A stretch of DNA of 64,000 bases from Lacunisphaera limnophila (lineage in GTDB: Bacteria; Verrucomicrobiota; Verrucomicrobiia; Opitutales; Opitutaceae), in contig NZ_CP016094.1 in NCBI RefSeq assembly GCF_001746835.1, positions 3,673,501-3,737,500 on the forward strand, in the 5' to 3' direction. The first letter of the stretch is position 1. Each line of letters opens with the position of its first letter. Under the pieces are notes generated by a model, which saw only the letters and a program-made list of their open reading frames with translations, was not told the DNA's origin and searched no databases. Shown piece after piece: positions 35,116 to 44,289 of this stretch. Both the position numbers and the translations under genes were made by a program.

Positions 35116-37047
35116 TCAGCGGTTCAGGCTCAGGAGGAACTCCGTGTTCGTCTTGGTCTTCTTGAGCCGCTGGATGAGCATGTCCATCGAGTCGGCGGCG
35201 GGCACGCCCTGCATGGCGCGGCGCAGGGAGTAGATCTTGATGAGCTCGTCGGGGTGGTAGATGAGCTCCTCCTTGCGCGTGCCGGACTTGTCGATGTTGA
35301 TCGCGGGGAAGATGCGCTTGTTGACGAGGTCGCGGTCGAGGTGGAGCTCCATGTTGCCGGTGCCCTTGAATTCCTCGAAGATGATCTCGTCCATGCGGCT
35401 GCCCGTGTCCACCAGCGCGGTGCCGATGATCGTGAGGCTGCCGGCGCCCTCGATGTTGCGCGCCGAGCCGAAGAAGCGCTTGGGCTTCTGCAGCGCGGTG
35501 GCCTCGAGGCCGCCCGACATGATCTTGCCGCTGTTGGAGGCGAGCGCGTTGTAGGCGCGGGCCAGGCGGGTGATCGAGTCGAGCAGGATCACGACATGCT
35601 CGCCGTGCTCGACGAGCCGGCGGGCCTTCTCGATCACCATCTCGGCGCAATGCACGTGGCTCTCGGGCGCCTCGTCGAAGGTCGAGCTGACGACCTCGCC
35701 CTTGCAGTGGCGCTTGAAGTCCGTGACCTCCTCGGGGCGCTCGTCCACCAGCAGGATGATGAGCTTGGCCTCGGGCGAATTCTCCACGATGGAGTTCGCC
35801 ATATTCTGCATCAGGACGGTCTTGCCGGTGCGCGGCGGGGCCACGATCAGGCCGCGTTGGCCGAAGCCGACGGGCGTGACGATGTCGACCATGCGCATGG
35901 AAACGTCCTTCGCCCCCTGGACCTCAAGCCAGCAGCGCTTGAGCGGATAATAGGGCGTGAGCTCCTCGAAGGCCTGGATCTTGGAGATCTGGTCGGGCTC
36001 GCCGCCCATGACCTTGCGGATGGCGACGACCGCCGGGCAGCGCTCGTTGGCGCCCTGCGGGGCCTGCACCTGCACCTCGACCTGGTGGCCGCGGCGGAGG
36101 CCGAAATGCTTCACGAAGATCTCGGGCAGCAGCGCGTCCTCGGGATAGAGGCGGTAGTTCACGTCCTCATGGACGACGAAACTCAGGCCGCGCTCGGTCA
36201 TGTCGATGTAGCCGCGGTCGAGGAGCGGGAGCTTCTGCTCGATGGCGGCGGCGAACACGAGGGTCAGCAGCTGCCGGCGGTTTGGCACGCCCTCAATCTT
36301 GGCGCCCAGCTTGCGGGCGAAGGCCGTGAGGTCGGCATGGTTCAACGCATACAGCTCGTTGAGCCAGATCGCGTCGGCCTTGCTGTCAGCAATGTCGGCG
36401 GCGACCGTCGCCAGCGTCTCAATGTTGGTGAAACGCGCCGGATCCGGCAGGTCACCGTAGATGATCTGCTCCTTGGGCGGGAGGGGTTGCGGGGGTTTGT
36501 TGCTGCCGCCGCCGCCCTGGAAGTTGGGTTTCCCCCATTTGCCGCCGCCACCACCGCCGCCACCACCACCGCCGCCTTGGGGAAAATTCTTACCGCGGTG
36601 ACGCCGGCCCCATTTACCGCCGCCGCCTTGGAATTGGCCGCCGCCGTTGCCGCCGCCATTGCCGCCGCCGTCGTCATAGTTGCCCTGTCCGCCTTGTCCG
36701 CCCTGCCCACCCTGCCCGCCCGAAGGCTGGAACGCGGGGGGATGGTCAGCGCCACCCGAGGCCGGCTGGTCCGGCGGCGGGGCCGCCGGTGCCGGGGTCG
36801 GGACAAAAATCTGCTCGCGCACGGGTTCGGGCGCAGGGGCGGGCGCCGGCGCGGGGGCGGGCTCGCGGGCCTCCACCAGCGGCAGCTCCGGGGCGGCCTC
36901 GGGGGCCGATTTCTCGCCGGCGGGGGCGGCCTTGGCGCTCTTAGCGCGGTAAAGCCGGGAGCGGGGGCGCGCGGGACGTTTCGTTTTGGCCGACTCACTG
37001 GAGGCGGCTTTGCTGTTATCCTCTTCGGATTTAGGAGGGACGGACAT
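35116..37047 (-). CDS. rho: transcription termination factor Rho with glycine-rich N-terminal insert
   Basis: A 643-residue Rho. The C-terminal motor has Walker [33 protein letters not shown], the Q-loop [18 protein letters not shown] and the R-loop [12 protein letters not shown] low-complexity N-terminal section follows a basic tail: Pro/Ala ([13 protein letters not shown]), then about 70 residues rich in Gly, Asn and Gln with Arg/Lys (residues about 108-178), as found in other large Rho proteins where it affects RNA binding or phase separation. The RNP1 motif of the cold-shock-like domain is altered (GLSFV in place of GFGFL). ATG 37047; it overlaps the end of coaE by 17 bases. This is probably the main Rho; the short one is at 11201-12376. 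Confidence 0.93.
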   Translation of the reverse strand: MSVPPKSEEDNSKAASSESAKTKRPARPRSRLYRAKSAKAAPAGEKSAPEAAPELPLVEAREPAPAPAPAPAPEPVREQIFVPTPAPAAPPPDQPASGGADHPPAFQPSGGQGGQGGQGGQGNYDDGGGNGGGNGGGQFQGGGGKWGRRHRGKNFPQGGGGGGGGGGGGKWGKPNFQGGGGSNKPPQPLPPKEQIIYGDLPDPARFTNIETLATVAADIADSKADAIWLNELYALNHADLTAFARKLGAKIEGVPNRRQLLTLVFAAAIEQKLPLLDRGYIDMTERGLSFVVHEDVNYRLYPEDALLPEIFVKHFGLRRGHQVEVQVQAPQGANERCPAVVAIRKVMGGEPDQISKIQAFEELTPYYPLKRCWLEVQGAKDVSMRMVDIVTPVGFGQRGLIVAPPRTGKTVLMQNMANSIVENSPEAKLIILLVDERPEEVTDFKRHCKGEVVSSTFDEAPESHVHCAEMVIEKARRLVEHGEHVVILLDSITRLARAYNALASNSGKIMSGGLEATALQKPKRFFGSARNIEGAGSLTIIGTALVDTGSRMDEIIFEEFKGTGNMELHLDRDLVNKRIFPAINIDKSGTRKEELIYHPDELIKIYSLRRAMQGVPAADSMDMLIQRLKKTKTNTEFLLSLNR

Positions 37048-37672
37048 GAAGGCGGTCGTGGGACCGGGATGGGGGTGATGACAAGAGGCGGTCGGCCAAG
37101 GTATTGACCTGTTCTCGCAGAAATTCAGGGGATCCGTCGTTCAGGAGAACATGATCTGCCAGTTCGCACTTTCGAGCCAGTGGCAGTTGCTTGACCAGGC
37201 GCTGGCGGGCTTGGTCCGGGGGGACGCCACGCTGCTCCAGCCGCCTCAGTTGAGTCGCGGAGTCTGTGGTTACGCAGACAATGAAATCAAACCAATTCTC
37301 GAGCTGTTTTTCGAAGAGCAGCGGCACCTCCACGATGAAGGCCGTCCCTTCCGCCGCCGCGAACACCTCCCGCCAGCGGGCGAAGAGCAGCGGATGCAGC
37401 AGATCCTCCAGCCACGCCAGCGCCGCCGGGTCGGAAAACACCTTCTCCGCCACCTTGTCCCGGCGCACGGACCCGTTGGCCGCCAGCATGGCGCTGCCCA
37501 GCCGGGCGCGGATGGCTTCGGCGATTTGCGGGCTGGGCAGCAGCTCATCGCGGATGAGCTGGTCGGCGTCGAGTCGCCGGAATCCCCGCTCAGCGAACAG
37601 GGCCGCCACCGTGGATTTTCCCGTGCCCATCCCGCCGGTCAGGCCGACGATCAAGTTGGTACGACTCACCAT
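37031..37672 (-). CDS. coaE: dephospho-CoA kinase
   Basis: A 213-residue kinase for the last step of CoA synthesis (3'-phosphorylation of dephospho-CoA by ATP). P-loop GLTGGMGTGKSTVA is at the N-terminus, followed by FRRLDADQLIRDEL and VEVPLLFEKQLENWFD, all typical CoaE motifs. The ATG at 37672 sits ten residues before the P-loop, the usual distance; an ATG at 37690 adds six residues. The end overlaps the start of rho, so translation is likely coupled. A short 55-base gap precedes the divergent HD gene. Confidence 0.92.
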   Translation of the reverse strand: MVSRTNLIVGLTGGMGTGKSTVAALFAERGFRRLDADQLIRDELLPSPQIAEAIRARLGSAMLAANGSVRRDKVAEKVFSDPAALAWLEDLLHPLLFARWREVFAAAEGTAFIVEVPLLFEKQLENWFDFIVCVTTDSATQLRRLEQRGVPPDQARQRLVKQLPLARKCELADHVLLNDGSPEFLREQVNTLADRLLSSPPSRSHDRLHVRPS

Positions 37673-37736
37673 GGGGAATTGCCCCGACAATGGGCTTGCT
37701 GCAAGTACCTAGCAACCCCTATTTCGGAGGCGCCGA

Positions 37737-38591
37737 ATGGTCCCCCCCCACGCAGTCAACACGAAGAGCACGGCCGCCGTGCTCCAGGCGGTCCGCACGG
37801 CCTTCGCCGGCATCGGGGGCGAGGCCAGTTTTCCGCTGTTGGGCCGGTTGTTCGCCGATGTGCAGGACATGTTCGAGGGCCGTTACGCCGGCTACCAGGG
37901 CATCGACATGACATACCATGATTTCGAGCACACCCTGCAGGCCACCCTCTGTCTCGTCCACCTCCTCGAGGGCCGCAGCCGGACGCCCGACAAGCCGGTC
38001 CTGACCATCCGCGACTGGGAACTCGGCGTGATGGCCGCACTCCTGCATGACGCCGGTTACCTGAAAGCCAACCACGACCTCGAGGGCACGGGCGCGAAAT
38101 ACACCTTCGTCCACGAGCGCCGCAGTTGTGACTTCGCCCGGGAATACCTCCCCCGCATGGGCGTAACCGCCACCGAGATCGACGACATCTGCTCCGCCAT
38201 CATCTGCACCGGACCGCGGAACAAGATCAGCCAGATCTCCTTTCGCAGCGAACAGGGCCGGCACTTCGCCTTCCTCCTGGTGACCGCCGACTACCTCGCC
38301 CAGATGAGCGCGCCCGACTACCTGGACAAGCTGCCCGCCCTCTACCGCGAGTTTCTGGAGGGGTTCGCCTTCGAGCAGACGCCGCCGGAGAAACGCCCTT
38401 ATCACAGCTACCGCGAACTGCTCGAGCGCACGCCCGGTTTCTGGCATGATTACGTTCGTCCCATGCTCGACTTTGAGGCCGGCGGGGTTCATCGCTATCT
38501 GACGACAGCGGGCCAACCCAATCCGTATCTGCAGGCCGTCGAGGCCAATCTCAGCGAGCTCCGACGCCGTTTGCAGGCCGGGTTGGTTTAA
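37737..38591 (+). CDS. HD-domain phosphohydrolase (cyclic-nucleotide phosphodiesterase-like)
   Basis: A 284-residue protein with a class I HD/PDEase-like core. It shows YHDFEHTLQATLCLVHLLEG (first His and HD-like pair), VMAALLHDAGYL (the HD), VHERRSCDFAREYLP and ICTGPRNKI. These residues chelate one or two metals. The spacing resembles 3',5'-cyclic nucleotide phosphodiesterases, but the nucleotide is not predictable. Start ATG 37737. It precedes comM by 27 bases and may be co-transcribed with it. No sensory domain is fused, so regulation would be at transcription or by a partner. Confidence 0.75.
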   Translation: MVPPHAVNTKSTAAVLQAVRTAFAGIGGEASFPLLGRLFADVQDMFEGRYAGYQGIDMTYHDFEHTLQATLCLVHLLEGRSRTPDKPVLTIRDWELGVMAALLHDAGYLKANHDLEGTGAKYTFVHERRSCDFAREYLPRMGVTATEIDDICSAIICTGPRNKISQISFRSEQGRHFAFLLVTADYLAQMSAPDYLDKLPALYREFLEGFAFEQTPPEKRPYHSYRELLERTPGFWHDYVRPMLDFEAGGVHRYLTTAGQPNPYLQAVEANLSELRRRLQAGLV

Positions 38592-38618
38592 CCAACCACC
38601 CTTCGCTCCCGCCAGTCC

Positions 38619-40154
38619 ATGTTAGCCACCATCGGCTCAGCCGCGTTGCTGGGCATTGACGCCGTCCCGGTCCAGATCGAGGTCAACACCGGCGAATCCG
38701 GCATCCCCGACCTCATCCTCGTCGGCCTGCCCGACACCGCCGTGAAGGAATCCCAGGACCGCGTCTTCTCGGCCCTGAGCAACTCCGCGCTCAAGATGCC
38801 GCCCACGCGCACCACGATCAACCTCGCGCCCGGCGATCTCCGCAAGGAAGGCGCCATCTACGACCTCCCCATCGCCCTGGGCATCCTCGTCGCCACCGGC
38901 CAGCTGGCCTGCGACCGCCTCCACCACTACCTTATCGCCGGCGAACTCAGCCTCTCCGGCGCCACCCGGCCGATCAAGGGCGGCCTCGCCATGGCCGTGC
39001 TCGCCCGCGCCGCGGGCCGCCGGGCCATCCTCCTGCCCCCGGTCGCCGCGCAGGAGGCCGCCCTCGTCGAGGGCCTCGAGGTCTACGAAATCACTTCGCT
39101 CGCCCAGGCCGCCCGCTACCTCGGCGGACAAATTCCCCTGTCCCCCGTGACCCCACCCCGCCGGGCCGCCGTCGCGCCCCGCTCCGAGCACGAACCCGAT
39201 TTCGCCGAGATCAAGGGCCAGCACGCCGTCCGCCGCGCCGTTGAGATCGCCGTCTCCGGCGGCCACAATCTCCTCATGATCGGACCACCCGGCTCGGGCA
39301 AATCCATGATCGCCCGCCGCATTCCCGGCATCATGCCCACCCCGTCGCTCGAGGAATACCTTGAGATCCTGCGCATCCACTCGGCCGCCGGCCACACCAT
39401 GCAGGGCGAGGTCCCCTACCTCCAACGCCCCGCCCGCGCCCCCCACCACACCATCTCCGACGTCGGGCTCATCGGAGGCGGCACCCTCCCCGGCCCCGGC
39501 GAGATCTCCCTCGCCCACCACGGCGTGCTCTTCCTGGACGAGTTGCCCGAGTTCCGCCGCTCCGCCCTCGAGGTCCTTCGCCAGCCGCTGGAGGACGGCC
39601 AGGTTACCATCTCCCGCAGCGCCGGCAAGGTCACCCTGCCCTGCCGCTTCATGCTCGTGGCCGCCATGAACCCCTGCCCCTGCGGGTATCTCGGCGACCC
39701 GCGGCACGAGTGCCGCTGCGCCCCCGCCCAGATCCAACGCTACCGCGCCCGCATCAGCGGCCCGCTGCTCGATCGTATCGACCTCCACGTCGAGGCCCCC
39801 GCTCTCTCCATCACCGAGCTCCGCGCCGACGCGGGCGGCGAAGCCTCCGCCCTCATGCGCGAACGCGTGGAGACCGCCCGCCAGCTCCAGTACATCCGCT
39901 ACCGCGGCACCGGCCTCGCCTGCAACGCCCGCATGCCCCCTTCCCAGCTCAAGAAATTCTGCGCCCTCGACTCCACCCTGGGCGACCTCCTCCAGCAGGC
40001 CATGGAGCAGCTCTCGCTCTCCGCCCGCGCCTACGACCGCATCCTCAAGGTCGCCCGCACCATCGCCGACCTCGCCGAATCCGAGTCCATCCGCTCCCCC
40101 CACCTCCTCGAGGCCATCCAATACCGCTCGCTTGATCGCAATGTGTTTTACTAA
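38619..40154 (+). CDS. comM: ComM/YifB-type Mg-chelatase-like AAA+ ATPase
   Basis: A 511-residue protein: N-terminal Lon-like domain (about 1-170, [17 protein letters not shown]), central AAA+ with Walker [17 protein letters not shown] and Walker [22 protein letters not shown], a Cys-rich finger [15 protein letters not shown], and a C-terminal lid. ComM is a helicase that promotes branch migration during natural transformation. With PilT and assembly ATPases upstream, DNA uptake by type IV pili would be plausible, but no other com gene is in the window. ATG 38619. A repeat/terminator-like hairpin follows. Confidence 0.93.
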   Translation: MLATIGSAALLGIDAVPVQIEVNTGESGIPDLILVGLPDTAVKESQDRVFSALSNSALKMPPTRTTINLAPGDLRKEGAIYDLPIALGILVATGQLACDRLHHYLIAGELSLSGATRPIKGGLAMAVLARAAGRRAILLPPVAAQEAALVEGLEVYEITSLAQAARYLGGQIPLSPVTPPRRAAVAPRSEHEPDFAEIKGQHAVRRAVEIAVSGGHNLLMIGPPGSGKSMIARRIPGIMPTPSLEEYLEILRIHSAAGHTMQGEVPYLQRPARAPHHTISDVGLIGGGTLPGPGEISLAHHGVLFLDELPEFRRSALEVLRQPLEDGQVTISRSAGKVTLPCRFMLVAAMNPCPCGYLGDPRHECRCAPAQIQRYRARISGPLLDRIDLHVEAPALSITELRADAGGEASALMRERVETARQLQYIRYRGTGLACNARMPPSQLKKFCALDSTLGDLLQQAMEQLSLSARAYDRILKVARTIADLAESESIRSPHLLEAIQYRSLDRNVFY

Positions 40155-40159
40155 GCCAC

Positions 40160-40190
40160 CTTGGTAGGAGCCAGGCTCCCGCCCATTTTT
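40160..40190 (+). terminator. terminator-like hairpin after comM
   Basis: GGAGCC-A-GGCTCC (40167-40179) followed within eight bases by five T. Close in sequence to the GGGAGC/GCTCCC arms of the repeat in the pseudopilin leader at 6391-6446, so it may be a member of the same repeat family. Confidence 0.45.
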
Positions 40191-40236
40191 CCCTCGCGTT
40201 CGGGCCGTTTCGCCGCGCCATTCTTCGGCCCGTTTC

Positions 40237-41109
40237 ATGATTCCCTTCACCACGATCCTCACGCACCCGGGCGGCGCCCATAAGGACGAGTTCCTCGCCT
40301 GCTGCGTCCTCCTCTCCCTGCACCCCGTGCCCGTCGTCCGCCGCGAACCCGCGCCCACCGACCTCGCCGATCCCGCCACCTGCGTGGTCGACGTCGGCCA
40401 CGAACACGAGCCGGCCCGCAACAATTTCGACCACCACCAGCTCCCCAAGGATCACCCGCCCACCTGCTCGCTCTCCCTCGTGCTCCAGCACCTCGGGCTG
40501 TACGCCGATGCCCGCCAGTTCTGCGCCTGGCTCGAGTCCGCCGAGTGGTTCGACTGCCGCGGCGCCGTCACCACCGCCCAATGGCTCGGCGTCCCCGCCG
40601 ACGTCCTGCCCAAGCTGAACTCCCCGATCGACATCACCCTCCTCCGCCGCTTCGCCCTGGCCAAGCGCCTCGCCCCCGGCGACCCGCTCTGGGAAATGAT
40701 GCGCATGATCGGCGAGGACCTCGTCAACTACGTGCGCACCCTGCGCGCCCGCCTCGATTTCATCGGCCGCCATGCCCAGTTCTGGACCCTCGACCTCGCC
40801 GGCTCCCCCGGGCAGATCCTCTTCCTCCCGCGCACCGAGCCCCTGCCCGAGGAGCCGTCGCTCGGCCTCGACGAATTCATCGAGGAACGCCAGCTCACCG
40901 GGGAAATCGTCGGCCTGGTCTATCCGGACCGTCGCAGCACGGGCTACGGCCTGGGCCGCTTCCGCGACAACCCGCGCCTCGACTTCACCCGGATCAACCG
41001 CGAAACCGACGTCCATTTCGCCCACGCCCGCGGCTTCGTGGCCAAGACCTCCGCCCACGACATCCCCCGCCTCCAAGCCTTGGTCACCCAGTCCGGCGTC
41101 GCATCCTGA
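40237..41109 (+). CDS. MYG1-like (UPF0160) metal-dependent protein
   Basis: A 290-residue protein of the MYG1 family, which carries a DHH-like metal site and is a predicted 3'-5' exonuclease. The N-terminal TILTHPGGAHKDEFLACC and the following VVDVGHEHEPARNNFDHHQ are the two main motifs; a Gly-Tyr-Gly loop STGYGLGRFRDNP lies near the end. Eukaryotic MYG1 acts on RNA in organelles and the nucleus; the bacterial role is not settled. ATG 40237. It is followed by trhO after 98 bases, across a small hairpin repeat. Confidence 0.78.
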   Translation: MIPFTTILTHPGGAHKDEFLACCVLLSLHPVPVVRREPAPTDLADPATCVVDVGHEHEPARNNFDHHQLPKDHPPTCSLSLVLQHLGLYADARQFCAWLESAEWFDCRGAVTTAQWLGVPADVLPKLNSPIDITLLRRFALAKRLAPGDPLWEMMRMIGEDLVNYVRTLRARLDFIGRHAQFWTLDLAGSPGQILFLPRTEPLPEEPSLGLDEFIEERQLTGEIVGLVYPDRRSTGYGLGRFRDNPRLDFTRINRETDVHFAHARGFVAKTSAHDIPRLQALVTQSGVAS

Positions 41110-41117
41110 CTCGGCAA

Positions 41118-41146
41118 GGTGGAACCTGCCTCCGCGCAGGTTTTCC
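41118..41146. repeat. GGTGGA-type intergenic hairpin repeat
   Basis: GGTGG with AACCTGC-CTCCGC-GCAGGTT (arms 41123-41129 and 41136-41142) and TTCC. The design is the same as at 19740 and 20218, with a different stem and loop, which supports a family of pairing-preserved elements. Confidence 0.55.
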
Positions 41147-41207
41147 GGGTGCATCGGTGCCCATCTGTGGTTGAACTGAATTCTCCTTCCCTCGCTTTCG
41201 CCCCCTG

Positions 41208-42077
41208 ATGCCCGAGATCATCAACTTTTCCGCCTACCGCTTCGCCCCGCTCGAGGGTCTACCTGCGCTGAAGGATCATCTTAAATCCGTCACCGCTGCG
41301 GGCGGCCTTAAGGGCACGATCCTCCTCAGTCCCGAAGGCATCAACCTCTTCGTCGCCGGCGCACGCCCCGGGCTCGACGCCCTCCTCGCCACGATCCATG
41401 CCGTCCCCGGCCTCGCCGGACTCACGCCCAAGGAAAGCCTGAGCTCGCACCAGCCCTTCCACCGGATGTTGGTGAAGATCAAAAAGGAAATTATCGCCTT
41501 CGGGATTCCCGGCATCGACCCCGCCCGGAACCCGTCGCCGCGACTCCCCGCCCGCACGCTCAAGCAGTGGCTCGACGAGGGCCGCCCGGTCACCCTCCTC
41601 GACACGCGCAACGACTATGAGGTCAACGCCGGCACCTTCCACGGCGCCGTGCCCGCCGGCATCCGGCATTTCCGCGACTTCCCGGCGGCCGCCGCCCGGC
41701 TGCCCGCGGCGCTCAAGGACCAGCCGGTCGTGACGTTCTGCACGGGCGGTATCCGCTGCGAGAAGGCCGCCCCCTACCTCGAGTCGGTCGGTTTCAAGCA
41801 GGTCTTTCAACTCGACGGTGGCATCCTGAAATACTTCGAGGAATGCGGCGGCGCGCACTATCAGGGCGAGTGCTTCGTCTTCGACGGCCGCGTCGGCGTC
41901 GATCCGGCCCTGCGCGAGACCGCCACCGTCATGTGTTTCGTCTGCCGCATGCCCCTGTCACTCGCCGATCAGGCGCATCCGCACTACGTTCGCGAAATTT
42001 CCTGCCCGCATTGTTTCGGTGGTAAGGCCTTGGCGGGAGGCCTTAAGCCATCCGCCGCCCCCGAATCCGGGGAATAG
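41208..42077 (+). CDS. trhO: tRNA uridine(34) hydroxylase TrhO (rhodanese-like)
   Basis: A 289-residue protein of the YceA/UPF0176 family. An N-terminal domain (about 1-95, KGTILLSPEGINLFVAG) is followed by a rhodanese domain with TLLDTRNDYEVNAGTF and the catalytic loop FCTGGIRCEKAAPYL. The C-terminal end has CFVC and CPHC cysteine pairs that may bind zinc. It hydroxylates uridine 34 of certain tRNAs (prephenate-independent route). ATG 41208. Several further tRNA and RNA-related genes lie nearby (DEAD helicase, S4 and CvfB-like proteins). Confidence 0.92.
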   Translation: MPEIINFSAYRFAPLEGLPALKDHLKSVTAAGGLKGTILLSPEGINLFVAGARPGLDALLATIHAVPGLAGLTPKESLSSHQPFHRMLVKIKKEIIAFGIPGIDPARNPSPRLPARTLKQWLDEGRPVTLLDTRNDYEVNAGTFHGAVPAGIRHFRDFPAAAARLPAALKDQPVVTFCTGGIRCEKAAPYLESVGFKQVFQLDGGILKYFEECGGAHYQGECFVFDGRVGVDPALRETATVMCFVCRMPLSLADQAHPHYVREISCPHCFGGKALAGGLKPSAAPESGE

Positions 42078-42112
42078 CTTTCCGTCTGCGGTGTTCTGCG
42101 TAGGCTGTTGGG

Positions 42113-42433
42113 ATGGAAATCCGACTGCAGCAGATGCCCTTCAAGTTTCAAACGCCCGATGGTCTGATGGAGGTCACCGTCCGCAGCGATAACCGCGAGA
42201 CCGCGCCCGGCACGCAGCATCATTTCACCGCTGCGGCCACCTTCATCGGCGCCGGCCCGCGCGCCCTGGAGCGGATCCAGCTCACGCCCAACGCCAAATC
42301 CCACAGCGAGGTCATGAAAACCCTCCTGACCGGCTTCAAGGTCACCCCCGGCTCCCACGCCGAGGACACCGTGAATCACCGCGTCCTGACCGCCCTCATC
42401 ACTGCCCCCGGCGTGATCGACCTGGACAGCTGA
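42113..42433 (+). CDS. unknown 106-residue protein
   Basis: A small alpha/beta protein of unknown function. The first half has alternating hydrophobic residues (FKFQTPDGLMEVTVRSDN), the second a helix (GFKVTPGSHAEDTVNHRVLT). No signal peptide or motif was recognised. Start ATG 42113, 35 bases after trhO; it may be co-transcribed. GC-biased third positions support coding. No role is proposed. Confidence 0.55.
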   Translation: MEIRLQQMPFKFQTPDGLMEVTVRSDNRETAPGTQHHFTAAATFIGAGPRALERIQLTPNAKSHSEVMKTLLTGFKVTPGSHAEDTVNHRVLTALITAPGVIDLDS

Positions 42434-42522
42434 TTAAGGAATCACGCCTTTGGCCGTGGGCAGCTAGCTTGCTCGCGCGTTAGGTCGGCGCATGCCCCGA
42501 TCCTACGTCAGGCAATTCGACC

Positions 42523-43830
42523 TCACCGCAACCGCGGCCACGAGAACTGCTTCTCCTTCGCCACCGCCGGCTTGAATTCCGGCGGCGGTAGCCCAGCGGC
42601 TTTTGCCGCGGCGGCCCGCGCCTTGTCCTTCTTGTTCGGCCGCTTTCCCTTGATCCCGCCCGTGGGCGGCGGCGGAACCTCCAGTTCCTCCGGCTCGAAG
42701 CCGGGAATCTGCTCCCGCACCAGTTCAAATCCGTTGCGCTCCTCGATCAGCCCGAAATGCCGGTGCGTCTCCGCACTGATGAAATTCACGGCCAGCCCGC
42801 TCTCCCCCGCCCGACCCGTGCGCCCGATGCGGTGTGTGTAATCCGTCGCCGAGCGCGGCAGATCGAAATTCACCACCACCGGCAGTTGCGCGATGTCGAG
42901 CCCGCGCGCGCCCAGGTCGGTCGTGAGCAACACCCGCACCGCCGAGGCCTTGAAATCCGCCAGCGCCTGCGTCCGCGCCCCTTGGCTCAGCTCGCCGTGG
43001 AACGCCGTGGCCGCGATGCCGGCCTTGCGCAGTTTTTCCGCCACATGCTCCGTCGCATACTTCGTCGCGACGAACACCAGCACGCGCGTCCACTTGTTTT
43101 CCTCGATCAGGTGCCGCAGCAGCTGCGTGCGCCGCGGCGGATCCACCTCGATCGCCCGCTGCGTGATGTCCGGCTTGGTCGCCGGCTCCGTCGCCACCTC
43201 GATCCGCACCGGGTCGCGCAACATACCTGCCGCCAGCGCGAGCACCGCGGGAGGAAACGTGGCCGAGAACAGCAGATTCTGCCGCTTGGCCGGCAGCAAC
43301 TCGAGGACGCGGTTCAGTTCGTCCGCAAAACCCAGGTCGAACAGCCGGTCGGCCTCGTCCAACACCAAGGTCTGGACCGCCGACAGCGAGACGGCATTGT
43401 GATCCACGAGATCGAGCAGACGGCCCGGCGTGGCGATGATGATGTCCGCCCCTCCGCCCAACGCCATCATCTGCGGGTTGATCGACACGCCGCCATACAC
43501 GATGAGAATCTTGATCGGCTCCGGCAGCCACCGGCCGTAGATGCGGAACGAATCCCCGATCTGCGCCGCCAGTTCCCGCGTCGGCGCGAGGACCAGGGCG
43601 CGGACAAACCGCCCACGTTCGCGGCGCCCCGCCGCCAGCGTCTGCAGGATCGGCAGCGCGAAGGCCGCAGTCTTGCCCGAGCCGGTCTGGGCCGTGGCCC
43701 ACACATCGCGGCCGCCCAGCACGGCCGGGATCGCCGCCACCTGCACCGGCGTCGGCGCGGGATAATTGCGCACGATCACGGCGCGCATCAGCGGCTCCGC
43801 CAGGCCGAGCGAGTCAAAGGTTGCGGTCAT
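42523..43830 (-). CDS. rhlE: DEAD-box RNA helicase, RhlE-like
   Basis: A 435-residue helicase with Q motif PAPTPVQVAAIP, Walker A ATAQTGSGKTAAFALP, motif II VLDEADRLFD, motif III FSATFPP, motif IV/V VFVATKYATEH and TDLGARGLDIAQLP, motif VI HRIGRTGRAG. It unwinds structured RNA with ATP. The C-terminal tail (about 375-435) is basic and Pro/Ala-rich (GKRPNKKDKARAAAAKAAG), as expected for RhlE-type RNA tethers. ATG 43830; convergent with the 106-residue unknown. The S4-domain gene lies immediately upstream on the same strand, 23 bases away. Confidence 0.93.
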   Translation of the reverse strand: MTATFDSLGLAEPLMRAVIVRNYPAPTPVQVAAIPAVLGGRDVWATAQTGSGKTAAFALPILQTLAAGRRERGRFVRALVLAPTRELAAQIGDSFRIYGRWLPEPIKILIVYGGVSINPQMMALGGGADIIIATPGRLLDLVDHNAVSLSAVQTLVLDEADRLFDLGFADELNRVLELLPAKRQNLLFSATFPPAVLALAAGMLRDPVRIEVATEPATKPDITQRAIEVDPPRRTQLLRHLIEENKWTRVLVFVATKYATEHVAEKLRKAGIAATAFHGELSQGARTQALADFKASAVRVLLTTDLGARGLDIAQLPVVVNFDLPRSATDYTHRIGRTGRAGESGLAVNFISAETHRHFGLIEERNGFELVREQIPGFEPEELEVPPPPTGGIKGKRPNKKDKARAAAAKAAGLPPPEFKPAVAKEKQFSWPRLR

Positions 43831-43853
43831 GGCCGGTGGGAGGACGGCGCGCC

Positions 43854-44090
43854 TCAGCGCACCTTCACGATGATCGTGTGCCCGTTCACGGTCACGCGGT
43901 CACCGGCCACCAGCTTCTTGCGCTTCTGCATCTCGACCACGCCGTTCAGCGTCACCTCGCCGGCGCCGATCAGCACCTTGGCCTCACCACCGCTCTCGGT
44001 CAGCCCGCCGAACTTGATGAACTGGCAGAGTTCGATCGGAATCTCCCGCACGGTGACAGGCCGCGGGGTCGAGGAATTGGTTTGGGTCAT
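43854..44090 (-). CDS. small S4-domain RNA-binding protein (YbcJ-like)
   Basis: A 78-residue single S4 domain: IPIELCQFIKFGGLTESGGEAK followed by VLIGAGEVTLNGVVEMQKRK and the final loop VAGDRVTVNGHTIIV. This fold binds structured RNA, for instance ribosomal RNA. YbcJ is the nearest named relative by length. The ATG at 44090 is chosen because it gives the compact domain; the frame extends 48 bases upstream. It is followed by the DEAD-box helicase gene, suggesting a shared RNA-related transcript. Confidence 0.82.
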   Translation of the reverse strand: MTQTNSSTPRPVTVREIPIELCQFIKFGGLTESGGEAKVLIGAGEVTLNGVVEMQKRKKLVAGDRVTVNGHTIIVKVR

Positions 44091-44289
44091 ACCCACACGT
44101 TGAACCACAAAGACCCCAAGGCACAAAGCCCAATTCATCCGATCTTACGCCGCCCTGGCCCGGATCCATGTCGGTAGCGGCCAACCACCGGCTTGGTGAA
44201 GGTTGGCGCCACTGTGGGCGAATCCCTGCCCCCCTTCGCCCCGTTGCAGGTAAACCTGCCTCGTCTTCGTCGCTTCGTGTCTCTGTAGT

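Noticed and set aside
36000-37107. Long plus-strand frame opposite the second rho
   Set aside because: Antisense of the rho gene; GC-rich third positions keep opposite frames open.
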